The notes: a model not told the origin generated them from the letters alone. A DNA stretch of 64,000 nucleotides from Bacillota bacterium (GCA_013540605.1 JABVCK010000004.1:124001-188000); one strand, 5' to 3'; shown: positions 53,588-61,623, counted from the stretch's first letter. Made by a program: numbers and translations.

Positions 53588-54336
53588 CAGACACCACCTA
53601 TCCGAACTTCTATGCTCGCTCCGGGTCTATAGCCTTCCAACTCCTTGACTACCCCCTCAACGGCGTTAAACAGAATATTCTGGACAAAGGGTACCATGCT
53701 AATTTCCCTGCCATCGACCAGCAGCTTCACCCGGCCCTTTGAGATAATGCAGTCTTCCCTTTTCGCCTCACCCTTGAGAATTTTCGCCCCAAGCTCTTTG
53801 CAGGAATGACCACAGGCTGTGCAGCACTCGGGTGGGAAATCAGGAAGCTTTTCATAAACCTTGTCTTCTATAAGGTCTACCAGCCTTTCGATATCCTCGA
53901 TTGCGCTTATAACCGGTATTCCCCTGTATTCCGTCATCATATTTGCCAGCTTACCGGAAATTGCAAAAACAGTATCATCCAGCCTCTCGTCCACTTCCTG
54001 CGTTGAATGGGCTGTGACAATTTTCGGCGCATTGCAGTCGGTTACCCCTTCCAGCACAACAAAATCGTGATTATAGAATTTCAAAATTTCATCCATTTCA
54101 AGCATTCTTGGAAATAACACATCGGTCTCATAATATCCCCTTGCTGTGACCAGCTCGGAACCTGCCATTCTGTGCCTGTACGTATTGGTTCCCTCTTTGT
54201 CGATGGCGAATTGTTCAAAGTGAATCTCCTTGACCGAACCTACCGAATACCTCCTTCTTTTCAACTCCCTTATTATGTTCTCAATCGTCGTAGTTTTTCC
54301 TGACTGGGTTATTCCAAACACAGAGAATACTTTCAT
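53587..54336 (-). CDS. mobB: MobB-type molybdopterin-guanine dinucleotide protein
   Basis: A 249-residue GTP-binding protein of molybdenum-cofactor biosynthesis. The P-loop is FGITQSGKTTTIENII (residues 7-22), with the MobB features KEIHFEQFAIDKEGTNTYRHRMAGS and VVLEGVTD. A cysteine-rich insert, CCTACGHSC at 171-179 plus C196, could hold a metal or Fe-S cluster. MobB helps MobA add GMP to molybdopterin. Start ATG at 54336 after TGGAGGGTGG. It lies between ecfT and the kinase-like gene, which links the ECF transporter to Moco biology. Confidence 0.9.
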   Translation of the reverse strand: MKVFSVFGITQSGKTTTIENIIRELKRRRYSVGSVKEIHFEQFAIDKEGTNTYRHRMAGSELVTARGYYETDVLFPRMLEMDEILKFYNHDFVVLEGVTDCNAPKIVTAHSTQEVDERLDDTVFAISGKLANMMTEYRGIPVISAIEDIERLVDLIEDKVYEKLPDFPPECCTACGHSCKELGAKILKGEAKREDCIISKGRVKLLVDGREISMVPFVQNILFNAVEGVVKELEGYRPGASIEVRIGGV

Positions 54337-54352
54337 AGTCCCACCCTCCATT

Positions 54353-55099
54353 TCAGAACGGCCTGTAATAGCATAACAGCACCACCACACCCGCTATCAA
54401 ACTCATAATAATAGTAGCATAATCCCTGGGTTTCATACTCAAAATCATATAACTTGTTCTTTTCGGATATGCCCTGAAGGCCCTGGTTTCCATAGCAGTG
54501 GATAGCTCCCTGGATTTTATCATAGCCCCTGAAACTACGGGCATAACCAAACACGAATATATTTTGAACCTCTGCTTATACGGTATCTTGTCCAGATCCA
54601 CCCCTCTTAGCTGGATCGCGGTAACTACATTCTTCATTTCCTCGGACAGCGTCGGCAAAAACCTGATTCCAACCGAGACCATGAATGCAATTTCATAGGG
54701 GATTCTCCACTGCACAAGTCCCTGTATAATTTCCCTTGAGTTTGATGTCGACATAATGGTTGCGGATACCAATACTATTGACATCCTTAAGACCATAGAT
54801 ATTCCTTTCATGAAACCTCCGCCGGTTATCAGGGTAAATCCGCCTATGCTCAGCAGGCTTTCCCCCGAAGGTGCAAAAATACTCTGAACAACAGCTATAG
54901 CAACAAAAAGTCCAAGGATTCTTCTCATCTTCTTTACCACGGAAAATAACGGACTCCCAAAAGCTGTTGACAGGACTCCGGAGATTAAGAGCACACCGGT
55001 AAGCATATAGATATCCTGGATAAAGACTCCAAGCGTAGAGAGACATAGAACTATAACGAGCTTTGTCCTGGGGTCCATCCCATTAACGGCAGTCTTCAA
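54353..55099 (-). CDS. ecfT: ECF transporter transmembrane component EcfT
   Basis: A 248-residue membrane scaffold (CbiQ/EcfT family) with about five helices. The ATPase-coupling helices show the A-R-[GS] type motifs: SRELSTAMETRAFRAYPKRT near the C-terminus and EEMKNVVTAIQLRGVDLDKIPY in the middle. N-terminal MDPRTKLVIVLCLSTLGVF is typical. The most likely start is TTG at 55099, eight bases after GGAGG inside the end of the ecfA2 gene. With two ATPases and one S component in the same cluster the transporter is complete. Confidence 0.9.
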   Translation of the reverse strand: MKTAVNGMDPRTKLVIVLCLSTLGVFIQDIYMLTGVLLISGVLSTAFGSPLFSVVKKMRRILGLFVAIAVVQSIFAPSGESLLSIGGFTLITGGGFMKGISMVLRMSIVLVSATIMSTSNSREIIQGLVQWRIPYEIAFMVSVGIRFLPTLSEEMKNVVTAIQLRGVDLDKIPYKQRFKIYSCLVMPVVSGAMIKSRELSTAMETRAFRAYPKRTSYMILSMKPRDYATIIMSLIAGVVVLLCYYRPF

Positions 55100-55748
55100 C
55101 AATCTCACCTCCGGACATTTTTATTATCCTGTCGGAATGACGTTTAACAAATTCCTGGTCATGGCTGATTACGGCCATTCCAATCCCCTTCTGTCTAAGC
55201 TCCTCAAGGATTCCTGCAAGCACCTTTCTCCTATCCATATCCAGACCGGTTGTGGGTTCATCCAGGACCAAAAACCCCGGTTCGTTTACCAACACCGCAG
55301 CAATGGCCAGGCGCTGTTTCTCTCCCCTGCTAAGCTTAAACGGGAGGGATTCCTTCAAATGTAAAAGATGAAATGTTTCAAGAGAATTCTTCACCTTACG
55401 GTCAATTTCCTCCTTTGTACAACCCTTCAATTCCAGAACAAAAGATATTTCTTCCTTTACCGACGTTGCAAACAACTGATGGCTTGGATTTTGAAACAAG
55501 TACCCGATTTTGCTGCCAATTTCACCCAGGGTCATGGCCCTGCTATCCTTACCACAAATCAACACCTGCCCAGTGCTTGGTTTTAAAATGCCTGTCATGA
55601 GCTTGCCCAGGGTAGTTTTTCCGCTGCCGTTTGGCCCCGTGATGGCTGTAAACTGATGGCTGTACAGCTGCAGGGAAAGATCCTTGATTACAGGCCTTCC
55701 CTGCGGATATCCGAAACTGACTTTTCTTACCTCGATATACGGAAGAAT
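55083..55748 (-). CDS. ecfA2: ECF transporter ATPase EcfA2, probable ATT start
   Basis: A 221-residue ATPase: Walker A TGPNGSGKTTLGKLM, signature LSRGEKQRLAIAAVL, Walker B FLVLDEPTTGLD, switch AVISHDQEFV. The first ATG in frame (55598) lies after the Walker A motif, so it cannot be the start. The frame continues upstream through PYIEVRKVSFGYPQGRPVIKD, which is the proper N-terminus, without any ATG, GTG or TTG. An ATT at 55746-55748 lies seven bases after AAAGGGGG. A rare ATT start is therefore likely; a sequencing error is the alternative. Confidence 0.85.
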   Translation of the reverse strand: MLPYIEVRKVSFGYPQGRPVIKDLSLQLYSHQFTAITGPNGSGKTTLGKLMTGILKPSTGQVLICGKDSRAMTLGEIGSKIGYLFQNPSHQLFATSVKEEISFVLELKGCTKEEIDRKVKNSLETFHLLHLKESLPFKLSRGEKQRLAIAAVLVNEPGFLVLDEPTTGLDMDRRKVLAGILEELRQKGIGMAVISHDQEFVKRHSDRIIKMSGGEIVEDCR

Positions 55749-55771
55749 AGCTATACCCCCTTTACCTCTCT

Positions 55772-56458
55772 TTACAGGGTGCCGCTGAATGCTTCAAACT
55801 TTCCGTCTTTCAGGAGAAGGACACGGTCGGCAATATCCAGGTTGCCCCAGTCGTGCTCAACCATTATCACCGTCTTCCCGGCGCTTTTGAGTTCCTTGAT
55901 TATCTCTTTTATCGCCCTTCTGCCCTCTGTATCTATCTGGGACATCACTTCATCAAAAATCAATATGTCCGGCTTCAAACTGAGAACAGACGCAAGGGCT
56001 ATCAATTGTTTCTGTCCCCCGGAGAAATGGTTTGGGCTTCCAAACCTGAATTCCTCCATTCTTACCTGCATTAACGCTGCGTCAATCCTTTTTCCTATCT
56101 CCTCCCTGTCAATACACAGGTTTTCCGGTCCGAAGGCAATTTCGTCCTCCACGGTGGGGGAGAACAGCTGGGTATCGGGGTCCTGAAAGACAATGCCCAG
56201 CCTTGTGGCGATTTCCGGCACCTTGAGCTTGCCGGTTGATTCACCATATATTAAGACCTCGCCCCTCATTTCCCCACCGAATATATGGGGTATAATTCCG
56301 CTTAAGCAGTAGCAGAGGGTACTCTTACCGCTTCCGCTCAATCCTACTATGGCCAGTATTTCACCCTCTTCAGCCTTTAAATTGATACCCTTTAATATAT
56401 CCCCCTTTCCATCGGGGTAGCTGTAGTAAAGATTATGCACTTCAAGGGGATAACTCAT
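55772..56458 (-). CDS. ecfA1: ECF transporter ATPase EcfA1
   Basis: A 228-residue ATPase with Walker A VGLSGSGKSTLCYCLSG, the EcfA-type IPHIFGGEMRGEVLIYG region, Q-loop VFQDPDTQLFSPTVEDEIAFG, signature HFSGGQKQLIALAS, Walker B DILIFDEVMSQID and the switch histidine in VMVEHDW. The start overlaps the upstream gene by four bases. Pairs with EcfA2. Confidence 0.93.
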   Translation of the reverse strand: MSYPLEVHNLYYSYPDGKGDILKGINLKAEEGEILAIVGLSGSGKSTLCYCLSGIIPHIFGGEMRGEVLIYGESTGKLKVPEIATRLGIVFQDPDTQLFSPTVEDEIAFGPENLCIDREEIGKRIDAALMQVRMEEFRFGSPNHFSGGQKQLIALASVLSLKPDILIFDEVMSQIDTEGRRAIKEIIKELKSAGKTVIMVEHDWGNLDIADRVLLLKDGKFEAFSGTL

Positions 56459-56967
56459 TGAAGCTCAATCTCCATCACAAATTTGCACCATCTCTGGCTG
56501 AAGGGGTCCTTCCTTATAATGACCTGGTAAGGTCCGCTTCCTCCGTCTTCCTTCCTGCCCAGGGGCTCGCCATCCCTTTTGTAAGCCAGGTATACGTTAT
56601 CATCCTCCAGCACTTCATCCATATTAAGCGCTGAGGTATAACCGTCTACAGCCTTGACTATTACCATAGTCTTGCCTTCGGTCGGGATATTCTGCGAATC
56701 AAACACATTTTTAAGCGGAACCCCCGCAAAGCTGTGCTTCTCCGGGTCCTGTCCGCTGCTTTTTATATTGGCGTCAAATTCCACTTCTCCAAGGGTTTTT
56801 ATATATTCCATATCCACCCTGGCAACCTCCGCCCCATCAGACTTAATGATTAAGATGGCGTTATCCTGGCTGTCCTGTTTGGCTGCCAGGTCACCCCTAT
56901 TCATATAAGCCGTTATCCCGACTATAATAACGAGTATGGCCACCGCTGCAATGACTATTTTTTTCAT
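56455..56967 (-). CDS. Membrane-anchored protein with sulfite-oxidase-type molybdopterin fold
   Basis: A 170-residue exported protein. It has one N-terminal signal/anchor (VIAAVAILVIIVGITAYM) and an extracytoplasmic domain resembling a shortened Oxidored_molyb (SUOX/YedY) domain: HSFAGVPLKNVFDSQ, VIVKAVDGYTSALNMDEVL, VYLAYKRDGEPLGRKEDGG and SGPYQVIIRKD. It lacks the region that carries the Mo-ligating cysteine, so catalysis is unlikely and a cofactor-binding role is plausible. It overlaps the phosphodiesterase and ecfA1 genes by four bases each. Confidence 0.72.
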   Translation of the reverse strand: MKKIVIAAVAILVIIVGITAYMNRGDLAAKQDSQDNAILIIKSDGAEVARVDMEYIKTLGEVEFDANIKSSGQDPEKHSFAGVPLKNVFDSQNIPTEGKTMVIVKAVDGYTSALNMDEVLEDDNVYLAYKRDGEPLGRKEDGGSGPYQVIIRKDPFSQRWCKFVMEIELQ

Positions 56968-58226
56968 TTCCGTCCCTCCCCATCGGTTATAATATAGGGT
57001 ACTATCAAATCCTCAAAACAAAAGCTCCCATGGTCCCCTGCCTCCGGTGTGGAATGCATCCCATGGTCCGCAGTAATAACCACTTTGCCTTTCCATCGGG
57101 AAACCAGTTCTTTAACATATCCGTCGGTTCTGCTGACAGCTTCCATGGTTGACGGATGTATATCGCCGTAGCTGTGCCCGCTGTCATCAATGCCATGGAA
57201 ATGAACAACGAGAAGATTATAGTCACCATTCACATATTCCAGGGCGGTTTCCAGTATCTCATCATCGGTTATACCGTTTGAATTTTTGTCCACATTGAGC
57301 CTGGGCTCCAGGCTTGTATTCAATATCTTGATGTCCCCCTCCACCATGGCGCATTTCTTATTCATAACCAGGGCATCATTGAACACTGTTGGGGTCTTTA
57401 TATCCTTCTGCTTCCTAGAGTTGACCCCATTCTCCTCCGGCGGTTTACCCGTATACATAGCGGCCAATCCAGCATTGGTCACGGGCCTGTAAACGGATGT
57501 GGCCATATTCGCCGGAGGGAGGCTCGCCAGGAAGTTGGCATGCCCTGCTTCCACAGCGTACAGGTACTGGTGATAGCCAAAGCCATCCAGAATGATAAGC
57601 ATGACATTTTTATCGTTTTCAAGAAAATGAAGGGTGTCGTAATACGCGTCCATTATGCTCCCGACGGGTGGATCGACCATTATTCCCGCCAGGTCCGCAA
57701 CCCTGTTTTTAAGGTCAGGGCAAACATAGTCTATTGTATTATCTCCAATCTCCAGGTACCCGTCATTCTTTACCCTCCTGTATTCACCGTTCCTTCCCAT
57801 TATCAGCAGGTTCCCGTGCTTTTCCTCTATTACAGTTTTTAAGTCAACCATTCTTCTCTGCGTATAGATGCTGACACCGTATGTCTTACCGTCGTTCTCC
57901 ACCGAGGATTTCCCTTCAAACACCGGGAAATTCAACCTTATCCCGGCATAAAGCCGGCCTGCGGTCATATAGCCGATGTTTTCGGTAGGGCTGATGATGC
58001 CCATACCGTTGTCGGGCGAAGCGGCACCCGACACAACCACTATCTCTTTGATCCTTTCAAAGCCCTCCAGAGTATCGACCTTCAAGGGTTTTTCAACGTC
58101 CCCCACCACCGTGAAAACCGGAACATATCCGGTCGCCACGCCGCCGATGGTTGTTGTAGAAAATTTTCCTGCTGCAAACACCGCAAGGACCAGGATAATA
58201 CATAATACAAACACCTTCCATTTCAT
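56964..58226 (-). CDS. Exported type I phosphodiesterase/nucleotide-pyrophosphatase-like enzyme
   Basis: A 420-residue protein with an N-terminal signal anchor (VFVLCIILVLAVFAAG). An N-terminal domain (about 40-190) of unknown kind precedes an alkaline-phosphatase-superfamily domain of the NPP type. Metal and nucleophile sites are seen in MLIILDGFGYHQYL, the threonine/serine region NMATSVYRPVTNAGLAAMYTG, VVHFHGIDDSGHSYGDIH and VVITADHGMHSTPEAGDHGSF. Family members cleave phosphodiester or pyrophosphate bonds outside the membrane. In this cluster a dinucleotide cofactor would be a logical substrate. Start ATG at 58226 after GGGGTGG. Confidence 0.8.
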   Translation of the reverse strand: MKWKVFVLCIILVLAVFAAGKFSTTTIGGVATGYVPVFTVVGDVEKPLKVDTLEGFERIKEIVVVSGAASPDNGMGIISPTENIGYMTAGRLYAGIRLNFPVFEGKSSVENDGKTYGVSIYTQRRMVDLKTVIEEKHGNLLIMGRNGEYRRVKNDGYLEIGDNTIDYVCPDLKNRVADLAGIMVDPPVGSIMDAYYDTLHFLENDKNVMLIILDGFGYHQYLYAVEAGHANFLASLPPANMATSVYRPVTNAGLAAMYTGKPPEENGVNSRKQKDIKTPTVFNDALVMNKKCAMVEGDIKILNTSLEPRLNVDKNSNGITDDEILETALEYVNGDYNLLVVHFHGIDDSGHSYGDIHPSTMEAVSRTDGYVKELVSRWKGKVVITADHGMHSTPEAGDHGSFCFEDLIVPYIITDGEGRK

Positions 58227-58237
58227 AGCATCCACCC

Positions 58238-58801
58238 CTATGCCTCAAAGTTCCCGAGGTTAAGCTTTTTGAACTGCTTGACTACATTGAAAGCGATTAT
58301 CCCGCCGACGCCCCCTGAAAGGGCTGCGCTGCTCAAACTTAACAGCAGCGGAATTAAAGGCAGTCTGAAAAAGACCAGATTTACAAGAAAGGTACCGCTG
58401 ATATTGGACACTATTCCCGCCGCGAAACAGCAACCTAGGCAGCATCCCCTGTGTCTGATCAAAAACAGAAGTAGGTCGACCGAGAGTCCGGGAAGGATAT
58501 ATGTGAAAAAGCTCATTATCCCATGGGTGCCGAATATGCCCAAGGAAATCACCATTATTGCCTGCACAACGGATATGAGGGTGGCAGCGCCCCTTTTGCC
58601 CACAAGCCCTGCCCCCATAACTATCCACATCATATAGAAGCCGCCGGCGATTACCCCTCCCGGTATGTATAGGGGCCCTGTAATGATATGCGCGAGAGGG
58701 ACCACCACCGGTTTTATCGCTATGCCAATGGCCGCCATCATGGCGATAACCACCAGGTCAAACATAGAGAACCCGGACATAAATTTTCTGAATGCCACCA
58801 T
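58238..58801 (-). CDS. ECF transporter substrate-specific (S) component
   Basis: A 187-residue membrane protein with six predicted helices and the small-residue-rich first helix expected of S components (FDLVVIAMMAAIGIAIKPVVVPLAH). Other segments are GPLYIPGGVIAGGFYMMWI, IMSFFTYILPGLSVDLLLFLI and a cysteine cluster RHRGCCLGCCFAAG between helices 4 and 5. It does not match an S component whose vitamin or metal I can name. Its operon context points to a molybdopterin-type or Mo/W ligand. Ribosome site GAGGAG. Confidence 0.8.
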   Translation of the reverse strand: MVAFRKFMSGFSMFDLVVIAMMAAIGIAIKPVVVPLAHIITGPLYIPGGVIAGGFYMMWIVMGAGLVGKRGAATLISVVQAIMVISLGIFGTHGIMSFFTYILPGLSVDLLLFLIRHRGCCLGCCFAAGIVSNISGTFLVNLVFFRLPLIPLLLSLSSAALSGGVGGIIAFNVVKQFKKLNLGNFEA

Positions 58802-58814
58802 CACCACTCCTCAG

Positions 58815-59003
58815 CTATTTTGCAACTATAATCTTTACCGTCTTCTTGATCCACCAGTTTGAACCCTTATCGTTGACAACCAGCTGGACCGGGCCGGATT
58901 CTTCGTCAAGGTCGTTTCCATCCACCTTCAACCCTAGGATAGTGCCTTCACTCTCCACAAGGTCCGGGGTATACTCCGATATATTACCTCCGGCACTGAT
59001 TAT
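58815..59003 (-). pseudogene. C-terminal remnant of a molybdopterin-fold domain
   Basis: Between the DUF364 gene and the S component a frame ending at 58815 encodes LIISAGGNISEYTPDLVES, LGLKVDGNDLDEESGPVQLV and KGSNWWIKKTVKIIVAK. This matches the last third of the SUOX-like domain found in the two neighbouring lipoproteins (dGxpL...GPvqlvv). No ATG or well-placed GTG/TTG opens it; a GTG at 58958 would give only 47 residues. It is either a truncated domain left by deletion or a small gene with an unusual start. Confidence 0.55.
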
Positions 59004-59746
59004 TAAATCCGCCTGTACACCTGAACTACGCTGTCCCCAAGGGAAAGGCCTCCGCCTCCCTGGCTCGCGATTCTTAATACCCTCTGAGGGTCAGCCACCG
59101 CAGCCCCCGCCAGCATTGTTACTCCATGCTCTTTGAAGACCTCGGGGCACAGGGATGCCGTTGGGCCCATAACCACAATCTCCCTCGCCTTCCTGCTCTT
59201 CTCCAGTATATGGTCCATGGTCTTGTTGAGTAAAGTTGTGCCGGTTATCACCACCACATCGCATTCGGGAAGGTAAATATCCTCGGCCCAATCCGGCAGA
59301 AGGCACCTGTCGTCGGTAATGTTCCTCTCGAATACGTATATCTGTTTCGCCCTTCCGGTGAACTTTTCCATGACCGGCTTGAAATATCCTATCATGCCCA
59401 GCACGTCTCCCGGCCTCACGTCTATCTTTTCTATGACATCCCCTCTGCTAAAGCCCTCTAACCTCTGCTGAAGTATTGCATTTATTACGGCCAACCCTAT
59501 AGCAGATTTGACCAGGTTTGTATCCATAGCCCACCGGATGATTTCTTCACAGCCGACGCCTATAAGGTTGCCCGCTTCTTCCACGAGTCCGCAGGTGGGA
59601 CCCAACTCGCTCCTGAATGTAAAGGTCAGCCCACAGCTCCCATCGTCCAGCAGCACGGTAGTATAACCGATTCCTACTCTTATATCCGCAATACTCCTTA
59701 TGGACGCATCGTCCTTGACGGCCTCTATCAGTTTATCAACAATCAT
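59003..59746 (-). CDS. DUF4213/DUF364 putative metal-chelation protein
   Basis: A 247-residue cytoplasmic protein. The N-terminal enolase-like DUF4213 part (IRVGIGYTTVLLDDGSCGLTFTFR) is followed by the Rossmann-like DUF364 domain with GDVLGMIGYFKPVMEKF, CDVVVITGTTLLNKTMDHIL and IVVMGPTASLCPEVFKEHGVTMLAG. The family is described as putative heavy-metal chelation and occurs with metal-uptake and cobalamin/molybdenum genes. The ATG lies two bases after the stop of the preceding lipoprotein gene. Confidence 0.88.
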   Translation of the reverse strand: MIVDKLIEAVKDDASIRSIADIRVGIGYTTVLLDDGSCGLTFTFRSELGPTCGLVEEAGNLIGVGCEEIIRWAMDTNLVKSAIGLAVINAILQQRLEGFSRGDVIEKIDVRPGDVLGMIGYFKPVMEKFTGRAKQIYVFERNITDDRCLLPDWAEDIYLPECDVVVITGTTLLNKTMDHILEKSRKAREIVVMGPTASLCPEVFKEHGVTMLAGAAVADPQRVLRIASQGGGGLSLGDSVVQVYRRI

Positions 59747-59747
59747 T

Positions 59748-60860
59748 CTAGTTACCCTTAACCGTTTCCACCGAAAGCAGTCCCTTGATGGACGTATTTT
59801 TGGGTAACCCGTCGAAATAGACTGCAACCTGTCCCTTGTCGTTGATGTAAACTATCCCCTTCCCCATGTCTCCTGCGCCTATCTCGACGGTATATCCATC
59901 CTCCGCCGTCAGCAAATACACTTCGGCACTGGAAAGGCCCGTTTCAGAGATGATATCCGTCATGCCTATGCCCTGCTTTTCCCCGGCAGTCTTTATGTCC
60001 ATACATTCCAATCCCTTTTCTGCGGAGAAAACCACATTGCCGCCGTAGGTAAACCACAGTATATTTTTAATATACATTCCCTTGGGCAGGTCAGGGGACA
60101 AAAATGCCGGCGTATCATCTCCGGTGAATTTAATATATCCACCGTTGAATATATCCCTCTGTTCATTCTTCTCAAACCCGTCCGCAGCTTTAAAAGCAAC
60201 TGTGTCAGGTTGGTCTTCTATGCCAAGATAAGAGATCAGTTGGTCTACCCTGACAGCCTTATCCGTACTCTCATAATAGGTGTAGTCCTCGGCCGGGGTG
60301 CCTGAAAACCCGGTTTCAATGAAGTAGAGCCTGTTAACCTCGGTACTTTTTATTCCCTCCAGAACTTCTATTTTTGCCAGATTCCTTACCCAGTACATTG
60401 CCCTCTCCCCGGGAACCACTGCCCTTACGGGTTTGCTCTGCTCGTCCAGGGGCTGGCCGTCGATTGTGTGGGCCAGAATAACATCCCTGGCTTCCAGCAC
60501 CTCCGGCGGAACCTCAATGGAATAACCGTCTCCGGCCACCAGCCTTATCCCGGAAAGGTCCCTTTGGGATTTCCCATGTTTCTTCAGCAGGTCCTCTAAA
60601 AGAGGTCCGGTTACAGTGTAGGTATTCGTATTGCCTGCGGAGTCAATAGCCACTGCGTCTGTGGTTACAGACTCCATGCTTTTTAGCTCTTCAACCGTCA
60701 CCTCAATGTCCGTGCTTTCCAACCCGGTTATCACAAGCTTTTCGCCCTCTTTACCCTCTTCCGGAGCCGCATTCTCCGCCGGCTTTGAACATCCGGCCGC
60801 AGCCATCATCAGTATCAGCAAGACGGCGGCGATGCTGAACGCAAATAATCTTTTTCCCAT
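59748..60860 (-). CDS. Lipoprotein with two sulfite-oxidase-like (molybdopterin-fold) domains
   Basis: A 370-residue lipoprotein: signal FSIAAVLLILMMAAAGC with lipid Cys at about residue 24. It contains a first SUOX-like domain with YTVTGPLLEDLLKKHG, IRLVAGDGYSIEVPPEVLE, VILAHTIDGQPLD and PVRAVVPGERAMYWVRNL. A second, more degenerate copy follows (VRVDQLISYLG, VAFKAADGFEKNEQRD, ECMDIKTAGEKQG). The cysteine that ligates Mo in true enzymes is absent. This suggests a surface-bound protein that binds molybdopterin or a similar ligand rather than an enzyme. The downstream DUF364 gene is tightly linked. Confidence 0.78.
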   Translation of the reverse strand: MGKRLFAFSIAAVLLILMMAAAGCSKPAENAAPEEGKEGEKLVITGLESTDIEVTVEELKSMESVTTDAVAIDSAGNTNTYTVTGPLLEDLLKKHGKSQRDLSGIRLVAGDGYSIEVPPEVLEARDVILAHTIDGQPLDEQSKPVRAVVPGERAMYWVRNLAKIEVLEGIKSTEVNRLYFIETGFSGTPAEDYTYYESTDKAVRVDQLISYLGIEDQPDTVAFKAADGFEKNEQRDIFNGGYIKFTGDDTPAFLSPDLPKGMYIKNILWFTYGGNVVFSAEKGLECMDIKTAGEKQGIGMTDIISETGLSSAEVYLLTAEDGYTVEIGAGDMGKGIVYINDKGQVAVYFDGLPKNTSIKGLLSVETVKGN

Positions 60861-60864
60861 GTGA

Positions 60865-61374
60865 CTATTCTACCTCCTCATAGATTTTCGCAAAGTTTTC
60901 AAAACATTGGTTTACTCCCTCAATGACAGCCTGGCTTGTCTTAGTAGCACCCGTGATAGCCACTATCTCATCCTGTGCCTTGGCTGACAGCTTCACCAGC
61001 TTCAGGGGGCTCCCCGCCTTTTTCCCGCTGAACCTGCCCAGGAACCATCCCTCGGTAAGGTATCCGCCGTAGTCTTCGCTTTCGTGGTGCTCCAGTATTG
61101 CCAGCTTTTCCAAAGCCTTTGTACCGATGTTGATTGAAACGCGCATCCTGATATCACCCTTGAACCCCTGAACGGTTACCTCTTGTATGACGAACGTATT
61201 GTCAATTATGTACGTGCCTTTTATGCTGCCCGTTTCATAGTTGGGGAGCCTTTTGATTTCCAGTCCGGAGAACTCATTTCTAATATGTTCGGGTATTGAC
61301 CCGGCAGGCGAGCATGAGGTAAGCAAAAGAACAACCGTAAAGATAATGACTCTAGTGATTTTAATAGATACCAA
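60865..61374 (-). CDS. FMN-binding domain lipoprotein
   Basis: A 169-residue exported protein. The N-terminus (VIIFTVVLLLTSCSPA) is a lipoprotein signal with lipobox LTSC. The rest is an FMN_bind domain as in RnfG/NqrC, with the flavinylation-type motif ITGATKTSQAVIEGVN near the C-terminus. It probably carries covalent FMN outside the membrane. Starts upstream of 61446 are excluded because they fall in the terminator of the Moco riboswitch. Candidates are TTG at 61374, which touches GGGGG, or an ATT at 61365 nine bases after GGGGG. It is the first gene of the riboswitch-controlled operon. Confidence 0.8.
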   Translation of the reverse strand: MVSIKITRVIIFTVVLLLTSCSPAGSIPEHIRNEFSGLEIKRLPNYETGSIKGTYIIDNTFVIQEVTVQGFKGDIRMRVSINIGTKALEKLAILEHHESEDYGGYLTEGWFLGRFSGKKAGSPLKLVKLSAKAQDEIVAITGATKTSQAVIEGVNQCFENFAKIYEEVE

Positions 61375-61443
61375 CCCCCTATTCAATCGATAAAACAATA
61401 GCTCCCCACACGGGTGTGCAAGGAGCCATTTATTCCTTATCCA

Positions 61444-61471
61444 GCAAAAAACGCCTTCAAAGGAGGCGTTG
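61444..61471 (-). terminator. Riboswitch-linked terminator
   Basis: On the minus strand AACGCCT-CCTTTGA-AGGCGTT is followed by TTTTTG. It lies 35 bases beyond the candidate Moco riboswitch and ahead of the first gene, as expected for the expression platform. The GGAGG-like run in its loop side could alternatively pair with the riboswitch P1 region. Confidence 0.75.
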
Positions 61472-61504
61472 ATATACAGATAAAAATCGAACCGTATATG
61501 CTGT

Positions 61505-61605
61505 TCTTCTCCTTTCCACATCGGGAGGCATAACCGTTTCCAGCCATACCCTATCGGTCAGCACACCATAGGTTTTAAGCCTAAGGCGTGAAGACTCGGA
61601 GCTAT
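61505..61605 (-). promoter_or_regulatory. Candidate Moco (molybdenum/tungsten cofactor) riboswitch
   Basis: On the minus strand the leader folds into a closing stem CTCC (in CTCCGAG, 61595-61601) with GGAG (in GGAAAGGAG, 61509-61517). One internal hairpin is CACGCC-TTAGG...CCTAT-GGTGTG. A second hairpin, GGTAT-GGCTG-GAAA-CGGTT-ATGCC, is extended by GGG/CCC and capped by a GAAA tetraloop. The layout and the CTCCGAG / GGAAAGGAG ends agree with my memory of the Moco RNA motif. The promoter upstream, the terminator downstream and the Moco-linked genes support the call. A covariance-model search was not possible here. Confidence 0.7.
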
Positions 61606-61623
61606 GTATGTACTTGTAAGTAT

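Noticed and set aside
61375-61521. ATG at 61521 as start of the FMN-binding protein
   Set aside because: That upstream part would be encoded by the riboswitch expression platform and terminator, and it has no signal-peptide logic; the lipoprotein signal begins near 61370.
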